The translations under genes were made by a program, and so were the position numbers. Below the pieces are notes generated by a model that worked only from the letters and a program-made list of their open reading frames with translations, had not been told where the DNA came from and searched no databases. This document shows, one piece after another, positions 1-5,180 of a stretch of DNA of 5,180 nucleotides; positions within the stretch are counted from its first letter, which is position 1, and each line of letters begins with the position of its first letter. The stretch covers positions 1 to 5,180 of the forward strand of contig DVNA01000161.1 of assembly GCA_018714665.1 (NCBI GenBank), in the 5' to 3' direction. Source of the DNA: Candidatus Gallibacteroides avistercoris. GTDB taxonomy: Bacteria > Bacteroidota > Bacteroidia > Bacteroidales > CHK158-818.

Positions 1-4
1 CACT

Positions 5-979
5 ATGGATATACTTGCAGAGATTAAACAACCCATACGCCAAGAATTAGATTTACTAAATAGGGCATTGGCCCAAGAACTGGCATCGACCAATCAACTG
101 TTGAATTCGGTAGTTGACTACTATCTCTCCACCAAAGGGAAACAAATGCGCCCGATATTGGTGCTGCTTGCTGCACGGTTGTTCGGAGAAATCCGAAAAG
201 AGACAATCGATGCAGCCCTATCCATCGAGTTGCTGCACAATGCCAGCCTCATCCACGACGACGTGGTGGATGCTACCTTCCAACGCCGGGGCAAAGAGTC
301 GGTAAATGCCATCTGGGACAATAGAATCGCCGTGCTGGTAGGAGACTTTTTCGTCTCAACGGCATTAAAATGTTCCTTATCAACGAACGATATAGAAATC
401 GTCTCCACGTTATCTCAACTGGGAAGAGATTTGGCCTGGGGAGAAATCGAACAACTCGACAACGCCCGGCGAAAGATTCTCAGCGAAGAGGCCTACTTCG
501 AGGTCATCAACAAAAAAACCGCCTCCCTCTTTGTCGCATGTATGAAAGTTGGTGCCCGTTCATCGGGAAAATCGGACGAACGGATAAAACATATCCTCTC
601 TTTCGGTGAAAAATTAGGAATGTGTTTCCAAATCAAGGATGATATATTCGACTATTTCAACGACCCGGCCATCGGGAAACCCACCGGCAACGACATCCGG
701 GAAGGGAAAGTTACCCTGCCCCTGATATACGCCCTCTCCCAAACGGACGACGCTACCCGAAAGCACTACACCGACCTGCTCGAAAAGATACACCTGACAA
801 ACGACGAGATACACTCCCTCATCGAATTTGCCAAAGCAAACGGCGGGATTGAATATGCCGAAAAGGTCATGTACCGGTTTCGGGACGAAGCCCTGCAAAC
901 CATCGAAATCTTCAAAGAGTCGCCGGCCTATCTCTCGTTGAAGAATATTTTGCAATACACCATCGAGCGAAAAAAATAG
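5..979 (+). CDS. ispB: Long-chain all-trans polyprenyl diphosphate synthase
   Basis: This 324-residue protein belongs to the trans-isoprenyl diphosphate synthase family, which condenses isopentenyl diphosphate onto an allylic diphosphate to build long prenyl chains in the cytoplasm. Seen in the sequence: GKQMRP at residues 45-50 (substrate phosphate binding), the first Asp-rich motif DDVVD at 85-89 preceded by LIH, GEIEQL at 146-151, and the second Asp-rich motif KDDIFDY at 211-217 followed by GKPTGND. Residues 4 and 5 before the first Asp motif are small (Ser81, Ala80) rather than aromatic. In this family that argues against a short farnesyl product and for a long one. In Bacteroidota the likely use is the menaquinone side chain, which is inference. 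Length is normal for the family and the frame is intact. The ATG at 5 gives the expected N-terminus, but almost nothing upstream is visible, so an earlier start cannot be excluded. The symbol is by family; exact chain length is unknown. Confidence 0.92.
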   Translation: MDILAEIKQPIRQELDLLNRALAQELASTNQLLNSVVDYYLSTKGKQMRPILVLLAARLFGEIRKETIDAALSIELLHNASLIHDDVVDATFQRRGKESVNAIWDNRIAVLVGDFFVSTALKCSLSTNDIEIVSTLSQLGRDLAWGEIEQLDNARRKILSEEAYFEVINKKTASLFVACMKVGARSSGKSDERIKHILSFGEKLGMCFQIKDDIFDYFNDPAIGKPTGNDIREGKVTLPLIYALSQTDDATRKHYTDLLEKIHLTNDEIHSLIEFAKANGGIEYAEKVMYRFRDEALQTIEIFKESPAYLSLKNILQYTIERKK

Positions 980-1066
980 TCCCCCAAACCGCACCTTGAT
1001 ATTTTAAGGAGAATTTTGGTTGAGAGTAAGAAATACTCCGTTCCACATCTTTCATTCATCATAAAG

Positions 1067-1103
1067 AAAAAGGCGCAATATCAATTAGATATTGCGCCTT
1101 TTT
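1067..1103. terminator. Bidirectional intrinsic terminator shared by polyprenyl synthase and tRNA-Gln
   Basis: A perfect 16-bp inverted repeat (1067-1082 with 1088-1103) encloses a 5-base loop, AATTA. The arms contain the GC-rich core GGCGC/GCGCC and end in five A on the left and five T on the right, so the transcript from either strand forms a hairpin ending in a U-tract. It lies 87 bases past the stop of the forward synthase gene and 1 base past the 3' end of the reverse tRNA-Gln. It therefore plausibly ends both transcripts. The 980-1066 stretch before it shows no gene that I can support. Confidence 0.9.
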
Positions 1104-1104
1104 G

Positions 1105-1175
1105 TTGTCTTACTAGGATTCGAACCTAGACAAACAGAACCAAAATCTGTTGTGCTACCATTACACCATAAGACA
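1105..1175 (-). tRNA. tRNA-Gln (anticodon TTG)
   Basis: The reverse strand folds as a complete 71-base cloverleaf. The 7-bp acceptor stem TGTCTTA/TAAGACA is perfectly paired. T8 and G9 are followed by a D arm GTGT...GCAC with loop AATGGTA. The anticodon stem is ACAGA/TCTGT with loop TTTTGGT, so the anticodon is TTG and reads CAA as glutamine. A 4-base variable loop precedes the T stem CTAGG/CCTAG with loop TTCGAAT, and the discriminator is A. The U1-A72 first pair is typical of tRNA-Gln. No CCA follows in the DNA (the next bases are CAA), so CCA must be added after transcription. It lies downstream of the DUF1080-family gene on the same strand but has its own promoter. Confidence 0.95.
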
Positions 1176-1209
1176 ATCCTGTACTCAGAGGATTCCCTCA
1201 AAAGCGATG

Positions 1210-1240
1210 CAAAGATAGGCACAATCCTTTATACTTCCAA
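1210..1240 (-). promoter_or_regulatory. Bacteroidota-type promoter of tRNA-Gln
   Basis: On the reverse strand the -7 element TATCTTTG (1217 down to 1210) matches TAnnTTTG exactly. A -33 TTG (1240 down to 1238) lies 20 bases upstream of it. Initiation a few bases after the -7 element would give a leader of roughly 30 bases before the tRNA 5' end at 1175. The element and spacing are seen directly; promoter activity is inferred from the known sigma-ABfr consensus. Confidence 0.7.
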
Positions 1241-1289
1241 GAAAAAACGTATTATTTTACAAAAAAGCTCTTTCAAGGATTCCTGTTCA

Positions 1290-2069
1290 CTACAATTCAC
1301 GAATCCAGACGTTCCGGAAACTGATCGGATTTCCGTGATCCTGCAACGAAATGGGGCCGTTCCCATGGGGGAATACCCGCGGGAATCCCACATATTCAGT
1401 CGTTCCGATAATCGCTGTATTGTTCTGCAAGATAATGCCGTTTTGCAACACCGTAACACGGGGAGGCGTGCGGTAAGTACCGTCTTTCTTGAAGGTGGGA
1501 GCTTCGTAAATAATGTCATATACATTCCATTCCCCGGGTTTGCGCATGGCGTTTACCAACGGACGGGATTGTTTGTATATACTACCGGCCTGTCCGTTTG
1601 AATAGGTCTCGTTGTTGTAATTGTCCAGAATCTGAATTTCGTATATGCCTTGCAAAAATACCCCGCTATTGCCGCGGCCCTGGCTTTCGCCCTGTACGTC
1701 TTCGGGAACTCTCCATTCGATATGCAGCTGGAAGTCGCCGAACTCCTGTTTGGTACGAATCTCGCCGGTTCCGGGTTTAACGGTAAAAACGCCATCCTTT
1801 ACAATCCATTCGGGCGCTTCGCCATTGGGCTTTTGCCATTGGTCGAGGTTTTTGCCGTCGAAGAGGATGATAGCATCCGAGGGTGCGGTTGTAGAGCCGG
1901 CATCGGTAGCGGTTCCGGGAGTAACAATGGGCGGTTGCGGTTGCCACCATTCGGACATTCCGGGAGACATCGGTTCGGGATCGGGATATTTCTTGTCCTG
2001 CGCATGGGCACTGAATGTAACGATTCCTGCGCACAAAACCGTTAGTGCTTGTGAAATGGTCTTTTTCAT
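1290..2069 (-). CDS. Exported 3-keto-disaccharide hydrolase (DUF1080, PF06439) family protein
   Basis: The product has 259 residues. A signal peptide is evident: KK near the N-terminus, a hydrophobic stretch to about residue 20, then AHA at 21-23 as a signal peptidase I site. No lipobox is present, so a periplasmic or secreted soluble protein is likelier than a lipoprotein. A Pro/Thr/Ser-rich linker (about 27-64) leads into one DUF1080 domain (about 66-259). The domain shows the family opening ILFDGKNLDQW, the core GRGNSGVFLQGIYEIQ (131-146), the segment WNVYDIIYEAP, and the typical end GNPISFRNVWIREL. The fold is concanavalin A/laminin G-like. Characterised relatives cleave 3-keto-glycosides in Bacteroidota; the substrate here cannot be read from sequence. 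The ATG at 2069 gives a clean signal peptide and sits about 30 bases from a -7 element. No strong terminator follows before the tRNA-Gln promoter, so read-through to the 1067-1103 hairpin is possible. Confidence 0.9.
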   Translation of the reverse strand: MKKTISQALTVLCAGIVTFSAHAQDKKYPDPEPMSPGMSEWWQPQPPIVTPGTATDAGSTTAPSDAIILFDGKNLDQWQKPNGEAPEWIVKDGVFTVKPGTGEIRTKQEFGDFQLHIEWRVPEDVQGESQGRGNSGVFLQGIYEIQILDNYNNETYSNGQAGSIYKQSRPLVNAMRKPGEWNVYDIIYEAPTFKKDGTYRTPPRVTVLQNGIILQNNTAIIGTTEYVGFPRVFPHGNGPISLQDHGNPISFRNVWIREL

Positions 2070-2101
2070 GATCTTTTGTGATTAGTGTGTTTTTCTGACA
2101 A

Positions 2102-2109
2102 CAAATATA
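2102..2109 (-). promoter_or_regulatory. -7 promoter element for the DUF1080-family gene
   Basis: The reverse strand reads TATATTTG here, an exact match to TAnnTTTG, 32 bases before the ATG at 2069. That would give a leader of somewhat under 30 bases. I see no good TTTG at the usual -33 distance (the nearest TTTG, at 2123-2120, is only 10 bases upstream), so the gene may need an activator or be weakly expressed. That last point is inference. Confidence 0.5.
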
Positions 2110-2164
2110 GTAATTCCGTCAAAACGGCTATTCCAGAGTTCTCTTTATTTTTAATAAAAAATCT

Positions 2165-2172
2165 TATATTTG
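2165..2172 (+). promoter_or_regulatory. -7 promoter element for the EEP-family gene
   Basis: TATATTTG on the forward strand matches TAnnTTTG exactly and lies 28 bases before the ATG at 2201. Upstream is a strongly A/T-rich tract (about 2141-2164). The closest -33 candidate is a weak TTTA at 2144-2147, 17 bases upstream. The element is the same octamer as the one serving the divergent gene. Confidence 0.5.
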
Positions 2173-2200
2173 TATCGCATTATAATCAAATTTGTCGGTT

Positions 2201-3244
2201 ATGAAAAGATATATCTGTTTGTTGGTGGGGCTGTTTTGCCTCTTTCATTTCGAGGCGACGAAGGCCTCTGATACCTTTACCGTTTTGCAGTTGAACCTGT
2301 GGCACGGAGGAGGAAGGGTTCCCGGCGGACAGCAGGGAATCGTGGATGTATTGACCCAGGTAGATGCAGATGTGGTTTTCCTGTGCGAAATCAGCGGCGG
2401 ACAACAGTTCGTAGAACAGCTGCTGGACAAATTGAAATCAAGCGGTAAGAACTACTATGGCGAGACCTTGGGCATGGATATCGGTATTTTGAGCAAGTTT
2501 AAACCCGACAGTATCCGGAAAGGGAGTCTGGACCCCGCGTCAAATGCCCGGCCCATGCTGAAAATGGTTGCCACCGTCAACGGTCAGCCCGTCTCTTTTT
2601 ACGCTTGCCACCTGGATTATACGCACTATGAATGTTATATGCCTCGCGGTTACAGCGGGACCAGCTGGAAAAAGATAGAGCAGCCCATCACCGATGAGCA
2701 GACGGTACTGGATGCCAACCGGCAATCGTGGCGGGACGAATCCATCCTGGCTTTTCTTCGGGAAGTACAAACAGACATAAAAGAAGGCCGACCGGTCATC
2801 ATGGGCGGCGACTTCAACGAACCATCCCACCTGGATTGGGGAGAGGATACCAAAAACCTGTGGGACCACAACGGGGCGGTCATCCGTTGGGATTGTTCCC
2901 GGATGTTGCAAGAGGCCGGATTGAAAGATACTTACCGACAAAAATATCCTAACGCTGTCAAATATCCAGGATTTACCTTCCCGGCAGGCAACCGGGCCGC
3001 GGTGGAGAAAGAGCTCTCTTGGGCCCCCGAAGCGGACGAACGGGATCGGATCGATTTTATCTACTATCACCCCCTGAACCGGGTTCTCTCCTTGAAAAAG
3101 ATTCAACTGGTGGGGCCTGCCGAGACCGTTATACGGGGAAAAATTGCAGAGAAAGACTCCAAAGACAAGATACTGACCCCGGACTGCGTCTGGCCTTCGG
3201 ACCACAAAGGTAATCTGGCCACATTCAAAATTCGGGGGAAATAA
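2201..3244 (+). CDS. Exported endonuclease/exonuclease/phosphatase (EEP, PF03372) family protein
   Basis: The product has 347 residues. A signal peptide covers about residues 1-22 (KR, hydrophobic core LLVGLFCLF, probable cleavage near TKA-S), so it acts outside the cytoplasm. The mature part is one EEP domain with its metal-dependent active site visible: LNLWH with Asn32, Glu63 in FLCEIS, His137 in ACHLDY, Asp204 and Asn206 in GGDFNEPS, Asp285 in DRIDFIY and the C-terminal SDH at 333-335. The family hydrolyses phosphodiesters or phosphomonoesters (DNA, sphingomyelin, inositol phosphates and others). A long polar, Tyr-rich segment (about 141-180) between the His137 strand and the next helix may shape the substrate site. 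The substrate is unknown. I chose ATG 2201, which begins the signal peptide, over the TTG at 2192, which only adds three residues. It is divergent from the DUF1080-family gene and convergent with ribF. Confidence 0.92.
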   Translation: MKRYICLLVGLFCLFHFEATKASDTFTVLQLNLWHGGGRVPGGQQGIVDVLTQVDADVVFLCEISGGQQFVEQLLDKLKSSGKNYYGETLGMDIGILSKFKPDSIRKGSLDPASNARPMLKMVATVNGQPVSFYACHLDYTHYECYMPRGYSGTSWKKIEQPITDEQTVLDANRQSWRDESILAFLREVQTDIKEGRPVIMGGDFNEPSHLDWGEDTKNLWDHNGAVIRWDCSRMLQEAGLKDTYRQKYPNAVKYPGFTFPAGNRAAVEKELSWAPEADERDRIDFIYYHPLNRVLSLKKIQLVGPAETVIRGKIAEKDSKDKILTPDCVWPSDHKGNLATFKIRGK

Positions 3245-3293
3245 CAAGATGTTTACAACGGAGGGGCGGTATCCCCAACAAAAAGGGTAGCAA

Positions 3294-3325
3294 CAAAAAA
3301 CAGCCTCCTCTCTCGCCTGAGGAGG
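3294..3325 (-). terminator. Intrinsic terminator of the HAD-ribF operon
   Basis: Read on the reverse strand, immediately after the ribF stop, a 7-bp stem CCTCCTC/GAGGAGG (arms 3319-3325 and 3304-3310) encloses an 8-base loop. CTG and then six T (3300-3295) follow, the form of a Rho-independent terminator. In the forward direction no T-run follows the hairpin, so it does not obviously serve the convergent EEP gene ending at 3244. Confidence 0.85.
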
Positions 3326-4267
3326 TTATGAGTGGTTGGGAGAGAGCAATGCTTGTGCCTGTTCCCGATCTTTTTGCAGCTGTAATTTCAACTCTTCCAG
3401 CGAGGCAAACGATCTCTCCGGCCGCATGAAATGGAAAAAATATACTTCTATGTCGCTACCGTAGAGGTCGCCTTGGAAACCGAACAGATGCACCTCTATC
3501 GTATAGCGGTCATCATCCTTGACAGTAGGTCTTTTACCGAAATTCAACATCCCGTTGTAACACACGCCATCGTTCGTACGTACCTGTACGGCATACACTC
3601 CGGGGCGGGGCAACGCCTTTTCCTGGTCTTCAACCAGTTGGAGATTGGCTGTGGGAAATCCCAACGTGCGTCCTATCCGATGACCTCCTACGATACGTCC
3701 TTTCAACCGGTAAGGATACGACAACAGATGCATGGCCTCGCAAACATCGCCCTCTTCGCTGATCAATTTGCGGATACGGGACGAACTGATGGCCTGCCCT
3801 TCGGGGGAAAACCGGGCAGCGGGTAAAATCTCCATCCCCAAACATTTCCCGTATGCGACGTATTGTTCAAAGCCCTCGGTCCGGTTGTGACCGAAGCGGT
3901 GGTCGTAGCCGATAACCAACGAACGTACCTGAAAATCACGGTATAGACAAGCCAGAAACTGCTCTGCCGACAGCTGCGACAGCTGAGCGGTAAAATCGAG
4001 CAGGATGCAGTAGTCGAGGTGTGTGTCCGAGAGCAAGTCCAGCTTTTCCTGCAAGTTGTTGAGCAGACCAAAATGGGAGTCCCGGTTCAGCACTTTGCGC
4101 GGATGTTCCCGAAAGGTAACCACTGCCGAAGAGTAGTTCCGGGCACGAGCTTCCGTTACGATCTGCTCGATGAGGTACCGGTGTCCCCGGTGTACTCCGT
4201 CGAAAAAACCGATACCGGCAACCAGCGGTCTGTCTCCTGTCTTGTGGCTGTGGGTGATAATCTGCAT
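3326..4267 (-). CDS. ribF: Bifunctional riboflavin kinase / FAD synthetase
   Basis: RibF phosphorylates riboflavin to FMN and then adenylylates FMN to FAD in the cytoplasm. From the start chosen here the protein has 313 residues, the usual RibF length. The N-terminal FAD synthetase domain has GFFDGVHRGH at 20-29, containing the nucleotidyltransferase HxGH, then IGYDHRFGHNR (119-129) and SSSRIR (161-166). The C-terminal kinase domain has GGHRIGRTLGFPTANL (194-209) with the Pro-Thr-Ala-Asn nucleotide/metal motif, RPGVYAV, GMLNFGKRPTV, and IEVHLF with Glu258 as the expected catalytic base. All key motifs are intact. Two earlier in-frame ATGs exist, at 4309 and 4285, overlapping the HAD gene by 35 and 11 bases. 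I prefer 4267 because MQIIT is a typical RibF beginning and the start follows the HAD stop by 7 bases, implying translational coupling. The gene is co-transcribed with the upstream HAD gene and closed by the terminator just after its stop. Confidence 0.96.
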   Translation of the reverse strand: MQIITHSHKTGDRPLVAGIGFFDGVHRGHRYLIEQIVTEARARNYSSAVVTFREHPRKVLNRDSHFGLLNNLQEKLDLLSDTHLDYCILLDFTAQLSQLSAEQFLACLYRDFQVRSLVIGYDHRFGHNRTEGFEQYVAYGKCLGMEILPAARFSPEGQAISSSRIRKLISEEGDVCEAMHLLSYPYRLKGRIVGGHRIGRTLGFPTANLQLVEDQEKALPRPGVYAVQVRTNDGVCYNGMLNFGKRPTVKDDDRYTIEVHLFGFQGDLYGSDIEVYFFHFMRPERSFASLEELKLQLQKDREQAQALLSPNHS

Positions 4268-4274
4268 ACGCGTA

Positions 4275-4901
4275 TTATTTCTCATCGAAAATATACCGGA
4301 AATCTTCACCTTGCGTTACGACAAAGGTTCTGAATCCCAGCTTTTCTGCCGTTTCGGTATTTTTGCTCGAATCGTCCAGAAACAACGTTTCCGACGGGAG
4401 GATACCGGTTTCGGCCACTACCTGTTCAAAAATGGCCGGATCAGGTTTCACCAGCCCCATTTGGTAAGAAAGGAACATCCGGTCGAAATAGTGCTCCATG
4501 CTCCACCCCTGTCGGTTGAAGATATGCCGACGCACATAATCCATGATAATGCCGTTGGTATTGCTGAGCAAAAAAATCTGATACCGTTTTTTGAGCTGCA
4601 ACAGCATATCGAGTGTATAATCGGGCATATCTACCAGAAATGCGATAAAGGCATCGTCTATCTGCCGGTCGGTAACCGGACGGGGTATCTCCCGGCGGAT
4701 GGCATCCCGAAACTGTTCGGGCGAGATTTGTCCCGATTCCAAATCCAGAAACGGGCCTTTCTGCAAATAATTTCCGATAAACTCTTCTACCCGGTCGTAC
4801 CCCAGCGCCTTATAGGCGTCGATACAGGCCTGCTTGTTCAGGTTGATCAGTACGCCGCCCATATCGAACATGATTGTTTTGATACCGCTTGTCATTTTCA
4901 T
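4275..4901 (-). CDS. HAD-superfamily hydrolase (subfamily IA, YihX-like) in operon with ribF
   Basis: This is a 208-residue cytosolic haloacid dehalogenase-type phosphatase with all four motifs. Motif I is FDMGGVL with nucleophile Asp13, motif II is LLSNTNG with Ser113, motif III is Lys152 in GLVKPDP, and motif IV is FLDDSS with Asp176-Asp177. An alpha-helical cap (about 22-100) lies between motifs I and II, as in subfamily IA. The residue two after the nucleophile, usually Asp, is Gly15. The same replacement occurs in the YihX-like branch (E. coli YihX acts on alpha-glucose-1-phosphate), so it does not indicate a dead enzyme. Substrate is not predictable from sequence. Its position 7 bases upstream of ribF makes a flavin-pathway phosphatase worth considering, but that is inference. 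The ATG at 4901 is followed by a second at 4895; either could start translation. Confidence 0.93.
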   Translation of the reverse strand: MKMTSGIKTIMFDMGGVLINLNKQACIDAYKALGYDRVEEFIGNYLQKGPFLDLESGQISPEQFRDAIRREIPRPVTDRQIDDAFIAFLVDMPDYTLDMLLQLKKRYQIFLLSNTNGIIMDYVRRHIFNRQGWSMEHYFDRMFLSYQMGLVKPDPAIFEQVVAETGILPSETLFLDDSSKNTETAEKLGFRTFVVTQGEDFRYIFDEK

Positions 4902-4922
4902 TCAAAATGGTCGTAATGGATG

Positions 4923-4953
4923 CAAAATTAAGAAACTTTACCGGAGCGTTAAA
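4923..4953 (-). promoter_or_regulatory. Promoter of the HAD-ribF operon
   Basis: The reverse strand has TAATTTTG (4930 down to 4923), an exact TAnnTTTG match 21 bases before the ATG at 4901. A weak -33 candidate, TTTA (4953 down to 4950), lies 19 bases upstream. The predicted leader is short, under about 20 bases, leaving no room for a riboswitch. In particular I see no FMN riboswitch ahead of this flavin gene operon. Confidence 0.55.
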
Positions 4954-5088
4954 ATACCAACGACAGATTAACGTTTATTGTCTGCCCCGTGAAACAGGAC
5001 TTTTTATATTCCGAGTACTTCCCTAAGGAGAAAGGTGGAACGATGTGGTAAAGAATTTCTTTTTCGTCAGAGATTATTGCGTATAAAA

Positions 5089-5120
5089 TTTGCATATTTC
5101 GCCGAAATGCTGTAATATTG
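5089..5120 (+). promoter_or_regulatory. Promoter of the tRNA gene at the right edge
   Basis: TTTG at 5089-5092 is followed after 20 bases by TAATATTG at 5113-5120, one mismatch from TAnnTTTG. Initiation a few bases later would leave a leader of about 25 bases before the tRNA at 5152. Spacing is the same as in the tRNA-Gln promoter. The rest of the 4902-5151 intergenic region holds only this promoter and the divergent operon promoter as far as I can see. Confidence 0.6.
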
Positions 5121-5151
5121 CACCCGATTTTGGATGACGCAATCCAGAACA

Positions 5152-5180
5152 GGTCCTATAGCTCAGTTGGTCAGAGCACC
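5152..5180 (+). tRNA. 5' part of a tRNA gene, cut by the window edge
   Basis: The last 29 bases match the start of a tRNA: 5' acceptor strand GGTCCTA, T8 and A9, a D stem GCTC/GAGC enclosing AGTTGGTCA with the conserved GG, then A26 and the first two bases of the anticodon stem (CC). The anticodon lies outside the window, so the amino acid cannot be assigned. A similar 5' half is seen in several tRNAs, including elongator Met and Ile. Confidence 0.87.

Noticed and set aside
1005..1064. Possible tiny ORF after TAAGGAGA (TTG start at 1020, 14 codons)
   Set aside because: Too short, non-ATG start, no recognisable product; more likely the 3' untranslated region before the terminator.
1092..1601. 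Forward open frame of 169 codons starting at the terminator hairpin
   Set aside because: It runs through the tRNA-Gln, its promoter and the antisense of the DUF1080-family gene. There is no family signature.
2192..2200. Upstream TTG as start of the EEP gene
   Set aside because: It adds only three residues ahead of a well-formed signal peptide that begins at the ATG 2201.
3263..3276. GGGG/CCCC hairpin after the EEP gene as a forward terminator
   Set aside because: The stem is only 4 bp and is followed by A-rich rather than T-rich sequence.
4170..4916. Open frame of 248 codons on the forward strand, opposite the HAD gene
   Set aside because: It lies almost wholly antisense to a HAD gene with all four motifs and to the start of ribF. 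Its translation shows no recognisable domain and it has no promoter. It is a shadow frame.
4902..4922. Possible FMN riboswitch ahead of the ribF operon
   Set aside because: The -7 element lies only 21 bases before the HAD start, leaving no space for an aptamer, and none of the conserved RFN helices are visible.
5050..5062. Short palindrome AAAGAA-T-TTCTTT as an operator
   Set aside because: Short and A/T-rich, likely by chance; no second copy was noticed.
4993..5115. Forward 40-codon frame, with a purine-rich AAGGAGAAAGG near 5025 and possible GTG start at 5035
   Set aside because: The product would be about 26 residues of basic, unremarkable sequence and it overlaps the tRNA promoter. The purine tract is also followed by an ATG that meets a stop after one more codon. 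Bacteroidota rarely depend on such tracts.

Overview
The window looks like ordinary chromosome of a Bacteroidota (Bacteroidales-like) bacterium. The clearest sign is the promoter type: several intergenic regions carry the Bacteroidota -7 element TAnnTTTG, two of them with a TTG or TTTG -33 element 20 bases upstream, and the genes lack convincing Shine-Dalgarno sequences. The proteins agree: a secreted DUF1080/3-keto-disaccharide hydrolase-type protein, a long-chain polyprenyl synthase and a tRNA-Gln without an encoded CCA. I cannot name the genus from this sequence.

Layout, left to right. A forward gene for a long-chain polyprenyl diphosphate synthase (5-979) ends at a very strong two-way terminator hairpin (1067-1103). 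The same hairpin ends transcription of a reverse-strand tRNA-Gln(TTG) (1105-1175), which has its own promoter (about 1210-1240). Next come two divergent genes for exported proteins, separated by 131 bases: a reverse-strand 3-keto-disaccharide hydrolase (DUF1080) family protein (1290-2069) and a forward endonuclease/exonuclease/phosphatase family protein (2201-3244). Each has a TATATTTG -7 element in the shared intergenic region. A compact reverse-strand operon follows, read from right to left: a HAD-family phosphatase (4275-4901), then ribF (3326-4267) starting 7 bases after it, closed by an intrinsic terminator (3294-3325). The last 250 bases hold the operon promoter, a promoter facing right, and the first 29 bases of a tRNA gene cut by the window edge.

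Functionally this is mostly housekeeping: isoprenoid chain synthesis (probably the menaquinone side chain), FMN/FAD synthesis and tRNAs. The two exported proteins probably act on glycans or phosphodiesters in the envelope or surroundings. I found no mobile element, CRISPR array, toxin-antitoxin pair, phage gene or defence system. The most useful open questions are the substrate of the HAD phosphatase next to ribF and the roles and possible co-regulation of the two divergent exported enzymes.
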